A stretch of DNA of 64,000 bases from Centipeda artemidis DSM 19719 (GCF_000426665.1 NZ_AUFU01000003.1:1-64000); one strand, 5' to 3'. Shown: positions 25,737 through 34,566, counted from the stretch's first letter. Numbers and translations are program-made. The notes: generated by a model not told the origin, from the sequence alone.

Positions 25737-26740
25737 TAATTGTTTTCCTCCTTCGCCCACTTCATAATACACGATGCCCATGTAAGTCCCGCACCGAAAC
25801 CTGCGAGGGCTATATGATCTCCCTTTTTGAAGCGCTTAGCGTGCGCCGCCTCCGCGAGGGCGACAGGGATGGATGCGGCAGACATATTGCCGTAACGATG
25901 AATATTTATAATAACTTTGTCCATCGGCATATGAAGACGCTTCGCCGCCGATTGGATAATACGGATATTCGCTTGGTGCGGTACGAGGAAATCGAGTTCC
26001 TCGCGCTGCATCCCCGCCCGTGCAAGGGATGTTTCAACAGTTTTTCCCATGACCTTGGTCGCAAAGCGGAAAACCGCCTTGCCGTCCATGTGGACATAGG
26101 TGAGACGCTGTTCGATGGTCTCAGGCGTCACGGGGCACAGGCTGCCGCTCGACGGAATATCGAGCGTGTCGCCGCCCGAGCCGTCACTGCCGAGGTCAAA
26201 GGCGCGCACGCCGTAGCCGTCCTCCACGGGGCCAAAGACTGCTGCGCCTGCGCCGTCACCGAACAGGATGCAGGTATTGCGATCCTGCCAGTCGATGACG
26301 CGCGAGAGTGTCTCACCGCCAATGACAAGCACATGGCGGTAAATGCCGCTCTCAATGAACTGTGCCGCAATGGAAGATGCGTAGACAAACCCGGAGCATG
26401 CCGCCGAGAGATCAAACGCCGCCGCATGCACCGCGCCGAGACGATCCTGCAGGATACAAGCCGTCGCCGGAATGATGCGGTCGGAGGTGAGCGTCGCCAT
26501 GATGATGAGGTCAAGATCTGCGCCCGTAATCCCGGCATCGGCAAGCGCCATCTCTGCTGCACGCTGTGCGAGCGCCGAGACAGGCTCATCATCCGCTGCG
26601 ATGCGGCGCTCATGAATCCCTGTGCGCTCAACAATCCATGCATCATTGGTCTGCACCATCTTTTCAAGGTCAAAGTTTGTCAGCACCTTCTCCGGGAGAT
26701 AATACCCCGTCCCGATGATGCCCGCGCTGATCTTATGCAT
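25736..26740 (-). CDS. fabH: 3-oxoacyl-ACP synthase III
   Basis: It starts fatty-acid synthesis by condensing acetyl-CoA or a branched primer with malonyl-ACP. The Cys-His-Asn triad is visible: DLSAACSGFVYA near residue 116, PHQANIRI near 250 and RYGNMSAAS near 280. The protein is 334 aa. ATG 26740 has GAGGAG upstream and overlaps plsX by 8 nt. Confidence 0.95.
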   Translation of the reverse strand: MHKISAGIIGTGYYLPEKVLTNFDLEKMVQTNDAWIVERTGIHERRIAADDEPVSALAQRAAEMALADAGITGADLDLIIMATLTSDRIIPATACILQDRLGAVHAAAFDLSAACSGFVYASSIAAQFIESGIYRHVLVIGGETLSRVIDWQDRNTCILFGDGAGAAVFGPVEDGYGVRAFDLGSDGSGGDTLDIPSSGSLCPVTPETIEQRLTYVHMDGKAVFRFATKVMGKTVETSLARAGMQREELDFLVPHQANIRIIQSAAKRLHMPMDKVIINIHRYGNMSAASIPVALAEAAHAKRFKKGDHIALAGFGAGLTWASCIMKWAKEENN

Positions 26741-27743
26741 TCGAACGCTCCTCCTTCGCGAGAGCCTCGCGTATCTGATCGAGCACCTTTCCGTTGACAT
26801 AGTCTACGGTTGCACCGATCGCGCTCGCAACGGATTTTGCATCGGACGAGCCATGCCCGATGACGCAGCAGCCATCTACGCCGAGCAGCGGCGCCCCGCC
26901 GTATTCCCGGACGTCAAGGCGTTTGCCGAGACGCCGCAGGGTCGGCACGAGGAGCAGTGCGCCGAGCTTTGCCATGAGGCCGCCGCTGCGCACTTCTTCC
27001 TTGATAAGACCCAAAATCGTCTTTGCAAGCCCCTCTGCAAATTTTAGCACAACATTGCCAACAAATCCATCACAAACGACAACATCAAAGCTGCCTTTCG
27101 GTACATCTCGCCCCTCGGCGTTGCCGCAGAAGTGAATATTCCGTTCAGCGGCAAGCAGTTCATAGGTTTCTTTCGCCTGTTCGTTCCCCTTCGTCGCCTC
27201 CTCACCGATATTGAGAAGACCGATGCGGGGCCGGCGCACGCCGAATACGTACTGTGCGTAAAAGGAGCCCATGACGGCGCTCTGTACGATATGCTCGGGC
27301 TTCGAATCCACATTCGCACCGGAGTCGAGCATGAGCGTGACGCCGTCCGGCGTTGGCATTGGCGTCGCGATGGCGGGGCGGCCGACACCTTTGATCCGCC
27401 GCAGGATGAGCTGTGCCGCCGCAACCGCCGCCCCTGTCGAGCCTGCCGAGAATACAGCGTCGCACGTCCCGTCCTTTACCAGGTGCGTCGCGACAACGAC
27501 GGAAGCGTCTTTCTTAGCACGCACAGCCTCCGCTGGGTGTTCGTTCATTCCGATCACCTCGGCGGCATGGACGATGGAAATGTGCAGCGCGTCGATATTC
27601 TCTCCATGCAGCTCGGTGCGGATCTTCTCCTCATCGCCGACGAGAAGAATCTCACAGTCGTATTTCTTTGCTGCCTCCAGCGCCCCCCGAACGATTTCCT
27701 TCGGGGCAAAATCTCCGCCCATCGCATCGACCGCTATCCGCAT
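26733..27743 (-). CDS. plsX: phosphate acyltransferase
   Basis: It makes acyl-phosphate from acyl-ACP for phosphatidic acid synthesis. It begins MRIAVDAMGGDFAPKEIVRG, the family N-terminus, and carries FSAGSTGAAVA near 92, DSGANVDSKPEH near 125 and GRDVPKGSFDVVVCDGFVGN near 200. The length is 336 aa. ATG 27743 has GAAGGGAG upstream. It follows fapR by 32 nt; FapR, PlsX and the Fab proteins form one lipid-homeostasis unit. Confidence 0.95.
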   Translation of the reverse strand: MRIAVDAMGGDFAPKEIVRGALEAAKKYDCEILLVGDEEKIRTELHGENIDALHISIVHAAEVIGMNEHPAEAVRAKKDASVVVATHLVKDGTCDAVFSAGSTGAAVAAAQLILRRIKGVGRPAIATPMPTPDGVTLMLDSGANVDSKPEHIVQSAVMGSFYAQYVFGVRRPRIGLLNIGEEATKGNEQAKETYELLAAERNIHFCGNAEGRDVPKGSFDVVVCDGFVGNVVLKFAEGLAKTILGLIKEEVRSGGLMAKLGALLLVPTLRRLGKRLDVREYGGAPLLGVDGCCVIGHGSSDAKSVASAIGATVDYVNGKVLDQIREALAKEERSNA

Positions 27744-27775
27744 CCTGCACTCCCTTCTCCTATGAGAATCCCGCG

Positions 27776-28330
27776 TTATTTTTCCAATGATACCACAATA
27801 AATTTTGCACGAAATACTTCTTTGTCTTCGCGGTACGTCTTGACCCACACAAAGGTCTTGTTTCCGCGTACTTTAACAATCTCCGCACGCGCAATCACCG
27901 TATCGCCCTTCCGAATCGGAACTTTATATTTCACATTTGCGACACCCGTCATAGCGACGGGGGCGTCGATGATTGCAAGAGCGAGTGAATTTGCCTGCGA
28001 GAAGAGCGCCGTTCCGCGCGCGACATCCAAATCTGCAAAGAGCAGGTCGTCCGTCACCTTGAGCGCCGACGTTCCGCAGCGCCCCAGATCGAGCGAGAGG
28101 AGGTCGCCGACAACCTCAGTGTGGGGGATGGCGCGAACCTTCTCGCGTGCGTGCTCGGCGAGCGTACGCACGCGTGCACGGAGCTCCGGTATCCCGAGCT
28201 CCGTCCGATCCAGGCGCACCGTCTGCACGCTGACGGCCAGTTTTTTGGCAAGCGCTTCATCCGTTAAAAAAGGTTCTTTGTGCACCGCACTGACCAGTAT
28301 CTCCTGTCGGCGTCGTTTTTTTTCTGTCAA
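27776..28330 (-). CDS. fapR: FapR, malonyl-CoA-responsive repressor of lipid synthesis
   Basis: An N-terminal HTH (about residues 20-45; LTDEALAKKLAVSVQTVRLD) is joined to a hotdog-fold malonyl-CoA-binding domain (about 75-184; SANSLALAIID-like region and TFVWVKTYR). The 184-aa length fits FapR. The start is TTG 28330 with AGGAGG 9 nt upstream. Two FapR-type boxes flank its own promoter, so it is probably self-regulated and controls the plsX-fab genes below it. Confidence 0.94.
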   Translation of the reverse strand: MTEKKRRRQEILVSAVHKEPFLTDEALAKKLAVSVQTVRLDRTELGIPELRARVRTLAEHAREKVRAIPHTEVVGDLLSLDLGRCGTSALKVTDDLLFADLDVARGTALFSQANSLALAIIDAPVAMTGVANVKYKVPIRKGDTVIARAEIVKVRGNKTFVWVKTYREDKEVFRAKFIVVSLEK

Positions 28331-28356
28331 AACGCAGCCCCTCCTCTCTCATAAAT

Positions 28357-28373
28357 TTAGCACCTGATGCTAT
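28357..28373. promoter_or_regulatory. FapR box 2 (leader side)
   Basis: TTAGCACCTGATGCTAT resembles the 17-bp FapR operator (TTAGTACCTrrTACTAA as I recall it). It lies downstream of the predicted fapR transcription start. Confidence 0.7.
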
Positions 28374-28385
28374 CAGTATAAAAGC

Positions 28386-28414
28386 ATTATACTAGGTACT
28401 AAAAAGAAAAGCAA
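28386..28414 (-). promoter_or_regulatory. fapR promoter with embedded FapR box 1
   Basis: Minus strand: TTGCTT, 17-nt spacer, TATAAT. The spacer and -10 contain TTAGTACCTAGTAT (complement at about 28390-28403), the best FapR-box match in the region. Repressor bound here would occlude the polymerase, and malonyl-CoA would release it. Confidence 0.82.
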
Positions 28415-28427
28415 GAGGTATCGGGCA

Positions 28428-28461
28428 AAAAATAAAAAGCCGCCGCAAAAAGCGCATAGGC
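28428..28461 (-). terminator. terminator after rpmF
   Basis: Minus strand: AAGCC...GGCTT outer stem with GCG/CGC inner pairing, followed by TTTTTATTTTTT. It separates rpmF from the fapR promoter. Confidence 0.7.
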
Positions 28462-28485
28462 TTCTTACAGCAGCTTCGTGTGGTC

Positions 28486-28665
28486 TCATTCAGCAGCCTC
28501 GGCCACAGGTTTTCCGTCATAATAGCCGCACTCCAGGCACACATGATGCGGGAGCTTCGGTTCATGACACTGCGGGCACGCGACATAGTTCGGTGCCTCG
28601 AGCTTCCAGTTTGCACGGCGACGATCGCGGCGTGCTTTCGATGTTTTTCTCTTTGGTACTGCCAC
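28486..28665 (-). CDS. rpmF: 50S ribosomal protein L32
   Basis: A 59-aa basic protein starting at GTG with AAGGAGG about 11 nt upstream. It reads [20 protein letters not shown] at the N-terminus, then a zinc ribbon with CPQC near residue 30 and CLEC near 45. This is the CXXC-CXXC form of L32. It follows the DUF177 gene by 15 nt, the classical yceD-rpmF pair. Confidence 0.96.
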   Translation of the reverse strand: MAVPKRKTSKARRDRRRANWKLEAPNYVACPQCHEPKLPHHVCLECGYYDGKPVAEAAE

Positions 28666-28680
28666 TTTGGATACACCTCC

Positions 28681-29181
28681 TTAGTCGTTCTTCAGCAGAC
28701 TCTCTAAAGCCGCCAGTCGAGGATCGGGTACGAACGTATTGCAGCCGCACGCCCCCTCGTTCAGGTTCTGTCCGCAGACCAGACAAAGCCCTTTGCAGTC
28801 AGACTTACACAGCTCACGCAGCGGCTCAGCCACAAGGAGGGTATCACGCACGAGGTCGTCGATGACGATCTCGTCGCCCTCAACCACATTCTCCCCGTCC
28901 GCTTCTCCCGTAGTCTTCGCATAGTCTTCAGAAAAATCATGCGCAATGTCCCGCACGCCTTCGGTGAGACAGCGGTCACAAACGAACTCCTTCGACGCCG
29001 TAATGTGCCCCGCCACACGGAACGTCCGTCCCGTGTTCATCACCGTTCCCGCAACGCAAATATCACCGCGGAACTGAGGTGCGTCTGCCCCCATATCGAG
29101 CGAGACAGGGGATGCCGTGAACGCAAATGCGCGGCTTTCACCGAGCGCAAAAGCGGGTGCGGCAACGTCTATTTTCATCAT
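28681..29181 (-). CDS. DUF177 (YceD) family protein
   Basis: A 166-aa protein with a Cys pair in FVCDRCLTEG near residue 68 and a second Cys set near the C-terminus (ELCKSDCKGLCLVCGQNLN), as in YceD proteins that precede rpmF. The role is not firmly known; involvement in large-subunit rRNA maturation has been proposed for the family. It is cotranscribed with rpmF. Confidence 0.9.
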   Translation of the reverse strand: MMKIDVAAPAFALGESRAFAFTASPVSLDMGADAPQFRGDICVAGTVMNTGRTFRVAGHITASKEFVCDRCLTEGVRDIAHDFSEDYAKTTGEADGENVVEGDEIVIDDLVRDTLLVAEPLRELCKSDCKGLCLVCGQNLNEGACGCNTFVPDPRLAALESLLKND

Positions 29182-29265
29182 GACGCATGACCTTTCACAT
29201 TATAGCGATGCTTTTCTGCATTGTCAAGGAGCGTTTTTTATAGTTCCGCACTCCGATTGTTAAAA

Positions 29266-29799
29266 TTACTGCTGTTCTCCCTGCGGCGCATTCATCTGTG
29301 CTTTTGCCGTACGCAGCACGTTCATCGCCTGATTCAGCCCCGCTTCCGCCTGTTGCACCCCCTTAAATGTGCTGCCAACGTGTGCGATCAGCTGCTCGAA
29401 CACCTGATTTGCATAAGCGTCTGCATCACTCTGCAGTCGTGCTGCACTTGCCTGCGTCTGCTCCATCAGTTCGCGCGCCTGTTCCTGCGTTTGCTGTACA
29501 ATGGCACGCGCCCGCTCCTTCGCCTGGATGACGATCTCGCTCTCCTCTAGGATCTGATTTGCACGCGCCTGCGCGGATTCGACAATATTCTTCGCCTCTT
29601 CCTGCGCCGTGCCGAGGATGCTGTCCTTCTCCGCTACGATCTGCGCCGCATTGTTCAGCTCTTTTGGAAGATCCGTGCGCAGTTCTTCCACCAGATGCAC
29701 GATCTCATCGTCATTGACGAGCGCCTTATCCGTAAAGGGAAAGTGCGAAGCATCCGCTACCAAATCTTCCAGTTTTTTGAGCGTGTCCGTTACTGCCAT
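29266..29799 (-). CDS. conserved coiled-coil protein between coaD and the yceD-rpmF pair
   Basis: A 177-aa soluble protein with no signal or membrane segment. Residues about 45-140 form a long charged coiled coil rich in Ala, Glu and Gln (AKNIVESAQARANQILEESE). This pattern resembles the stalk of ATP synthase subunit b and DivIVA-type proteins. The N-terminus (LVADASHFPFTDKALVNDDE) is a feature I associate with an uncharacterised Firmicute family near coaD, often named only ATPase without any visible nucleotide motif. There is no Walker motif here. The function is unknown. Confidence 0.75.
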   Translation of the reverse strand: MAVTDTLKKLEDLVADASHFPFTDKALVNDDEIVHLVEELRTDLPKELNNAAQIVAEKDSILGTAQEEAKNIVESAQARANQILEESEIVIQAKERARAIVQQTQEQARELMEQTQASAARLQSDADAYANQVFEQLIAHVGSTFKGVQQAEAGLNQAMNVLRTAKAQMNAPQGEQQ

Positions 29800-29843
29800 A
29801 AATAAACTCCTTTACCAGTGCGCTGCGGCGCGTGAATCACTGC

Positions 29844-30326
29844 TTATTTTTTTCCATATAGCTTCAAAACTGCCCGCTCGACTGACGGCGGCACAATCCC
29901 CTGCACCGGACCGCGGAAACGGATAAGTTCCCGAACGCCCGAGGAACTGACAAAGGTCAGATCCGGGCGGGTCAGTAAAAAGATGGTATCACTCTCCGGC
30001 ATGAGGTGGCGAATCATCGCCGCATGGTTCTCCTCATACTCAAAGTCCTTGACCGAGCGCAGCCCGCGCACCACAACGCGCGCATTTTCCTGCTGCATGT
30101 AGTCTGTGAGAAGTCCCGAGGAAACATCCACGCGGACATTTGGCACATGTGACGTCGCCTCGCGCAAAAATCGAATGCGTTCGTTTACAGGGAAGCAGCC
30201 TTCCTTTTGGATATTGTGAAAAATGCAGACGATGAGCTCGTCAAACATCGCTGCTGAACGCTCGATAATATCAATATGCCCTGTTGTTACGGGATCAAAG
30301 CTTCCGGCAAATACCGCCCGCCTCAT
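29844..30326 (-). CDS. coaD: phosphopantetheine adenylyltransferase
   Basis: The penultimate step of coenzyme A synthesis. The 160-aa protein has GSFDPVTTGHIDIIERS near residue 8, the TXGH nucleotidyl-transfer motif, and VRGLRSVKDFEYE near 88 with VSSSGVREL near 127. It overlaps rsmD by an ATGA, the usual rsmD-coaD pair. Confidence 0.96.
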   Translation of the reverse strand: MRRAVFAGSFDPVTTGHIDIIERSAAMFDELIVCIFHNIQKEGCFPVNERIRFLREATSHVPNVRVDVSSGLLTDYMQQENARVVVRGLRSVKDFEYEENHAAMIRHLMPESDTIFLLTRPDLTFVSSSGVRELIRFRGPVQGIVPPSVERAVLKLYGKK

Positions 30327-30880
30327 ATTGCAGCCTCCCGACGTTCATAAAAACAGATGCGCGCCGCGCCGTAACGCCGCTCCCGTATGAGTGAGAGCGC
30401 ACCCACATGCTCTGCACATTCCTCTCCTGCCCCCTGCTCAAGAACAAAAAGTCCGTCTGCGGCAAGCAGGACGCCGGAATCCACTGCCCTAAGCACGCAG
30501 AGCGCATCACCCTTCGCATACGGAGGATCGGCAAAAATGAGATCAAAGGTGCGGCCTGCACGTGCAAGCTCTGCAGCATGTCCATAGACATCGCCGCGGC
30601 GGAGCTCAACACGCTGCGCGAGCTTCGTCCGCCTGGCATTCTCCACGAGGACATCATGTGTTGCGCGGTCGATCATCACGGCATGCGCCGCGCCGCGCGA
30701 GAGTGCTTCAAGGGCGAGCGCCCCCGTCCCCGCAAAGAGATCGAGTACCTGCGCATCCATGACACGGCTTCCCAGCATACTGAACAGCGCCTCGCGCGTG
30801 CGATCCGCAGTCGGGCGCGTTGCCTCTCCCGGCGGGGCTTTCAAACGGCATCCGCGCGCACTGCCGGTAATGATCCGCAT
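30323..30880 (-). CDS. rsmD: 16S rRNA (guanine966-N2)-methyltransferase
   Basis: A 185-aa SAM-dependent methyltransferase. It opens RIITGSARGCRLKAPPG, has the SAM loop LDLFAGTGALALEALSRG near residue 44 and the catalytic DPPY motif (IFADPPYAKG) near 115. The start has GGGAGG upstream. It is the first gene of the minus-strand cluster, divergent from the DUF4127 gene. Confidence 0.94.
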   Translation of the reverse strand: MRIITGSARGCRLKAPPGEATRPTADRTREALFSMLGSRVMDAQVLDLFAGTGALALEALSRGAAHAVMIDRATHDVLVENARRTKLAQRVELRRGDVYGHAAELARAGRTFDLIFADPPYAKGDALCVLRAVDSGVLLAADGLFVLEQGAGEECAEHVGALSLIRERRYGAARICFYERREAAI

Positions 30881-30997
30881 TGTATCCCTCCCGGTATCCT
30901 ACCATAGGTCTTGTTATTTTACCACATTTCCTATCCTTATTTCAACCTGTTGCGCCGCACTCGTTACCCTGTGATGAAAAATTGATGCACATGCATC

Positions 30998-31026
30998 TTT
31001 TCAGCCTGTGCGCGCTGTGCTATACT
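30998..31026 (+). promoter_or_regulatory. promoter of the DUF4127 gene
   Basis: TTTTCA, 17-nt spacer, TATACT, about 30 nt before the TTG start. The -35 is weak. Confidence 0.5.
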
Positions 31027-31056
31027 GTGCGGCAATGAAGAGAGGAGGCAGAAATT

Positions 31057-32739
31057 TTGCGTAAAGAATGGATTGTAATTATTTTTGCCCTCGTCTGCGC
31101 CGTTCTCTTCTTCCGATACATTCTGCACTCCCGCCCGGAGGGCATTCTCTATCCCCCCGTCCTCTCTGTGCAGGAGGGCGATCGCCCTATTCTCCTCGTA
31201 CCGCTCGACTCACGCCCCCCGTGTACGGATTTCGTTGTGAACGGCGGAAAAATAGTCAGCCGCGAGATTCTCCTCCCTCCGTCTGAAATCATGGACTACT
31301 ACACACAGCCCGGCAGCACGGCTGATATGCGCGCATGGCTCGCCGCACACATAGAGGATTCCTCCGCCGTCATACTCTCCGTCGACCAACTCCTCTCGGG
31401 GGGGCTCATCGCCGCACGTGAGGCTCATATTTCCAGGGAGGATATCGAGGGACTTGCCTCATATCTGCGCGCTCTGCACGGCGCACATCCTGATGTCCCC
31501 CTCCACGCCTTTTATATCCTCCCGCGCGCCGCGGCGCAGGACAGCATCGACGGGCTGCGCGCGCGCCGCGCTCTCCTCTCCTACGCGCGCCTCCTCGGGC
31601 GCATGGGCGAAGGAGTTCCCGTAGATGCCGACGAATTATCGCGTCTGCATGAGGACTTTACCAACGACGAATTAGAAAAATATCTCGCCCACTTCGAAGA
31701 GAGCACGGCGCTTGCCGCCATGCTCATTGAGCTTACGGAGGAGGGGGTGCTCGCGCGGCTCGTGCTCGGTCAGGATGACGGCGAACCGTATTCCGTGGGC
31801 AATCTAAAAAAGCAGAAACTGAGCGCCCTGCTTTCTGCGAAACATATTCCCGCCGACCGTGCCGTCATTGTGCATGGTGCCGACGAAATCGCACTCACCA
31901 TGCTCGCGCGGCTCGCCGTCGACGAGATGCGCGAGCGTGGTACGGATGCGCCGCGCATCGCCCTCCGCTATGCTGCGCCGCCCATGGCGAATGCCGTATT
32001 CCCCTTCATGGCAGTCTCCAATGACGAAACGGCGCGCGAAAAGATCGCCCTGCTCGGATGCGCGGCGGACGACTCAGGCGCTGCGGACATCACGCTCTTC
32101 ATCTCCGCGGGCGACCGCAGCGCGGATACGCTCGGCACGCGAGCTCCCGCCGCCGCATACATCAAAGGGCAGCTTGCAGCAAGAAAGCATATCGCGCTTG
32201 TCGACCTCTCCCGCAGGTTCAGCGCTGAGGAGACACTGCTCCCCATTCTCGTTGAGCATAATGTCCCCGTAAACGCTCTCAGCGCCTATGCGGGCTGGAA
32301 CACGGCGAGCAATGCCATCGGTACGGCGCTCTCGGAGGCAGTACTCTATCACTGCGCGCTCGCACAGGCACAGATGCAGGAAGAACGTGAAGCGGCAACC
32401 TATGCCAACGTCACCTTCCTCACAGGGCGCATCGCGGAGGACGAATTTTATCTCAAGGAGGGCATCGACCGCATCAATGGGACACTGCATACTGCAGGTT
32501 TTACGAACACCGCCGATCTCGACCTAGAGAAAAATGCGCGCTGGGCGAACGATCTGCTCGCCCGTGATCTCACGCGCCGCATCGCCGCTTACGAATCGAC
32601 CGCCGCATTCCGCGCCCCGTTCCGCGTCGGAAATACGACGTTCCAATTACACCGCTCAAATGCCGCGGCGTACTTCCCGTGGCCGCGCACCTTCGAGATC
32701 CGAATGCATACCGCACCGGAGATGACGATCGCGAGATAA
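31057..32739 (+). CDS. DUF4127 family protein, membrane-anchored
   Basis: A 560-aa protein with an N-terminal anchor or signal (about residues 4-22) and an extracytoplasmic body starting near 45 (ILLVPLDSRPPCTDFV, the DUF4127 opening). IVHGADEIALTMLARL, AYAGWNTASNAIGTALS and SAVILSVDQLLSGGLIA are typical of the family. The start is TTG with AGAGGAGG upstream. The function is unknown. The gene is monocistronic between a divergent promoter and a bidirectional terminator. Confidence 0.88.
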   Translation: MRKEWIVIIFALVCAVLFFRYILHSRPEGILYPPVLSVQEGDRPILLVPLDSRPPCTDFVVNGGKIVSREILLPPSEIMDYYTQPGSTADMRAWLAAHIEDSSAVILSVDQLLSGGLIAAREAHISREDIEGLASYLRALHGAHPDVPLHAFYILPRAAAQDSIDGLRARRALLSYARLLGRMGEGVPVDADELSRLHEDFTNDELEKYLAHFEESTALAAMLIELTEEGVLARLVLGQDDGEPYSVGNLKKQKLSALLSAKHIPADRAVIVHGADEIALTMLARLAVDEMRERGTDAPRIALRYAAPPMANAVFPFMAVSNDETAREKIALLGCAADDSGAADITLFISAGDRSADTLGTRAPAAAYIKGQLAARKHIALVDLSRRFSAEETLLPILVEHNVPVNALSAYAGWNTASNAIGTALSEAVLYHCALAQAQMQEEREAATYANVTFLTGRIAEDEFYLKEGIDRINGTLHTAGFTNTADLDLEKNARWANDLLARDLTRRIAAYESTAAFRAPFRVGNTTFQLHRSNAAAYFPWPRTFEIRMHTAPEMTIAR

Positions 32740-32777
32740 AAGTGGAGCCGCTGCACGAACGCAGCAGCTCCACTTTT
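32738..32777. terminator. bidirectional terminator between the DUF4127 gene and the ABC ATPase
   Basis: An 11-bp perfect stem (32738-32748 with 32767-32777), extended inside by GCTGC/GCAGC, with A and T flanks. Confidence 0.9.
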
Positions 32778-32780
32778 CTA

Positions 32781-33548
32781 CTACAGTAATGTCAGCAGCC
32801 CGCGCTGCGTCTCACCGTCGACCTGCGCCTCAAGCACACGGCAGTCGATGTCAAAAAAGCGGCGCAGATTTTCCTCCGTGAGGATGGTCTGCGTCTCGCC
32901 GAATACATATGCGCCGCGGCGCATCATGAGGCTTTTATCTGATATTTTCAGCGCATTCTCGGGGGAGTGCGTATTCATAACAATCGTCATGTTCCGCTCG
33001 CTTGCCAGTTTTTTGAGCAGGCGCAGTACGATGAGCTGATTGTGGAAGTCGAGATGCGCTTCCGGCTCATCAAGGATCATGATCTTCGGTTCGGTCGCAA
33101 GCGCGCGCCCGATGTAGACCATCTGCAGCTGGCCGCCGCTGAGTTCGGTCGCACGCCGATCCGCGAGTGCCGAGGCGCCGACCAGCGCAAGCAGTTCCGT
33201 CACGCGGCGGCGATCCTCCTCGCTCGGCGTCCGAAAGAGTCCGATGCGCCGCGCCCGCCCCATCATGACCATCTCAAAGACGGTATAGGGAAACGCGGGG
33301 GCATGACTCTGCGGCACATACCCGATCTTGTCGCTGACGGCGTCGGGTACGGGAGGTTCCCCGGCCACCAAACAGCCGCCGCGCGTCCACGGCAGGATGC
33401 CGAGCAGACAGCGGAGGAATGTGGTCTTGCCGATGCCGTTGCGTCCGAGAATCGTCAGTATCTCGCCTGCGGCGAGGGAGAAGTTCAGCCCGGAAAAGAG
33501 TTCTGTTTTGCCGTCGTAAGAAAATGCGGCGTCCTTCACCTCGATCAT
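32781..33548 (-). CDS. ABC transporter ATPase, FecE/BtuD family
   Basis: The 255-aa ATPase of an iron-chelate, heme or cobalamin importer. Walker A is GRNGIGKTT near residue 36, Q-loop VPQSHAP near 80, signature LSGGQLQM near 134, and Walker B IMILDEPEAHLD near 155. Note EAHLD where most transporters have TSHLD. The true start is ATG 33548, overlapping the permease stop as ATGA; the longer upstream frame is antisense-like. It forms one unit with the permease, binding protein and TonB-dependent receptor. Confidence 0.92.
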   Translation of the reverse strand: MIEVKDAAFSYDGKTELFSGLNFSLAAGEILTILGRNGIGKTTFLRCLLGILPWTRGGCLVAGEPPVPDAVSDKIGYVPQSHAPAFPYTVFEMVMMGRARRIGLFRTPSEEDRRRVTELLALVGASALADRRATELSGGQLQMVYIGRALATEPKIMILDEPEAHLDFHNQLIVLRLLKKLASERNMTIVMNTHSPENALKISDKSLMMRRGAYVFGETQTILTEENLRRFFDIDCRVLEAQVDGETQRGLLTLL

Positions 33549-34558
33549 GACCAATCCCCCATTTTTTCCCGCGTACGCTTGAGGAGTACGGCAAAGAAGG
33601 GTGCGCCGAGCAGTGCGGTGAGGATGCCGATCGGCAGCTCCGCTGCGAGCAGGCTGCGCGCACAGATGTCGACGAGTGCAAGAAAGATCGCGCCCACGAA
33701 GCAGGTTGCCGGCAGCAGCCGCTGATGATCGACGCCGACCATCCGGCGGCACATATGCGGAATGACGAGTCCGACCCAGCCGACGATGCCGCAGCTGGTC
33801 ACGGAGAGCGCCGTGAGAACCGTCGCCGCGACGATGGCAATGTTGCGGATGCGCGCGGGATTCACCCCGAGGCTGCGTGCCTCCTCCTCGCCGAGCGAGA
33901 GGATGTTGATGCGCCAGCGGATCGCGATCAGGAGCGCGCCTGCGGCAATCATGGGCAGTCCGATGATCTGGAGTTTATCAAAGTCCGCCTTCCCAAGACT
34001 GCCCATGAGCCAGTAGGTGATGGCGGGCAGCTTGTCGTAGGGGTCGGCCGAGTATTTCACCAGCGAGATGAGCGCAGAGAAAATCGACGAGATGATGATG
34101 CCCGAAAGCACGAGCGACATCATCGAGACAGCCCCGCGGCTGCGCGAGAAGTAGTACGCAAGCCCGACACTCGCCATGCCGCAGGCGAAGGCGATGACCG
34201 ACGTCCCCATGCCCGTCCCCCAGAGCAGGATGCCGAGCACCGCACCGAAACCCGCGCCGCTGCTGACGCCGAGCACATCGGGACTGACGAGCGGATTGCG
34301 GAAGATCCCCTGATATACCGCACCCGAGAGCGAAAGCCCCGCACCGACGAGCATGGCGAGGAGCGTACGCGGCAGGCGCAGTTCCAGTACAACGGTCGAT
34401 GCCATATCCGTCCCTGCATTGCCTCCGGCCGCACGCACGAGAATGTCAAAGACGGCCCCCGGCTCGATCGCAAAGCGCCCCGCCGCAAGCGAAAGAAAGA
34501 ATACGGCGATGAGCAGTACCGTCATGATCGTCCAGAGAGCTGCATTGCTTTGTTTCAT
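33545..34558 (-). CDS. ABC transporter permease, FecCD family
   Basis: An inner-membrane permease of about 337 aa with ten predicted helices. LRLPRTLLAMLVGAGLSLSG near residue 60, the GAVYQGIFRNPLVSPDVLGV stretch and LGVNPARIRN near 230 (coupling-helix region) are FecCD signatures. GTG 34570, overlapping the binding-protein stop, is an alternative start; ATG 34558 was chosen by codon. Only one permease gene is present, so it probably works as a homodimer, as BtuC does. Confidence 0.92.
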   Translation of the reverse strand: MKQSNAALWTIMTVLLIAVFFLSLAAGRFAIEPGAVFDILVRAAGGNAGTDMASTVVLELRLPRTLLAMLVGAGLSLSGAVYQGIFRNPLVSPDVLGVSSGAGFGAVLGILLWGTGMGTSVIAFACGMASVGLAYYFSRSRGAVSMMSLVLSGIIISSIFSALISLVKYSADPYDKLPAITYWLMGSLGKADFDKLQIIGLPMIAAGALLIAIRWRINILSLGEEEARSLGVNPARIRNIAIVAATVLTALSVTSCGIVGWVGLVIPHMCRRMVGVDHQRLLPATCFVGAIFLALVDICARSLLAAELPIGILTALLGAPFFAVLLKRTREKMGDWS

Positions 34559-34566
34559 AGGGCAGC

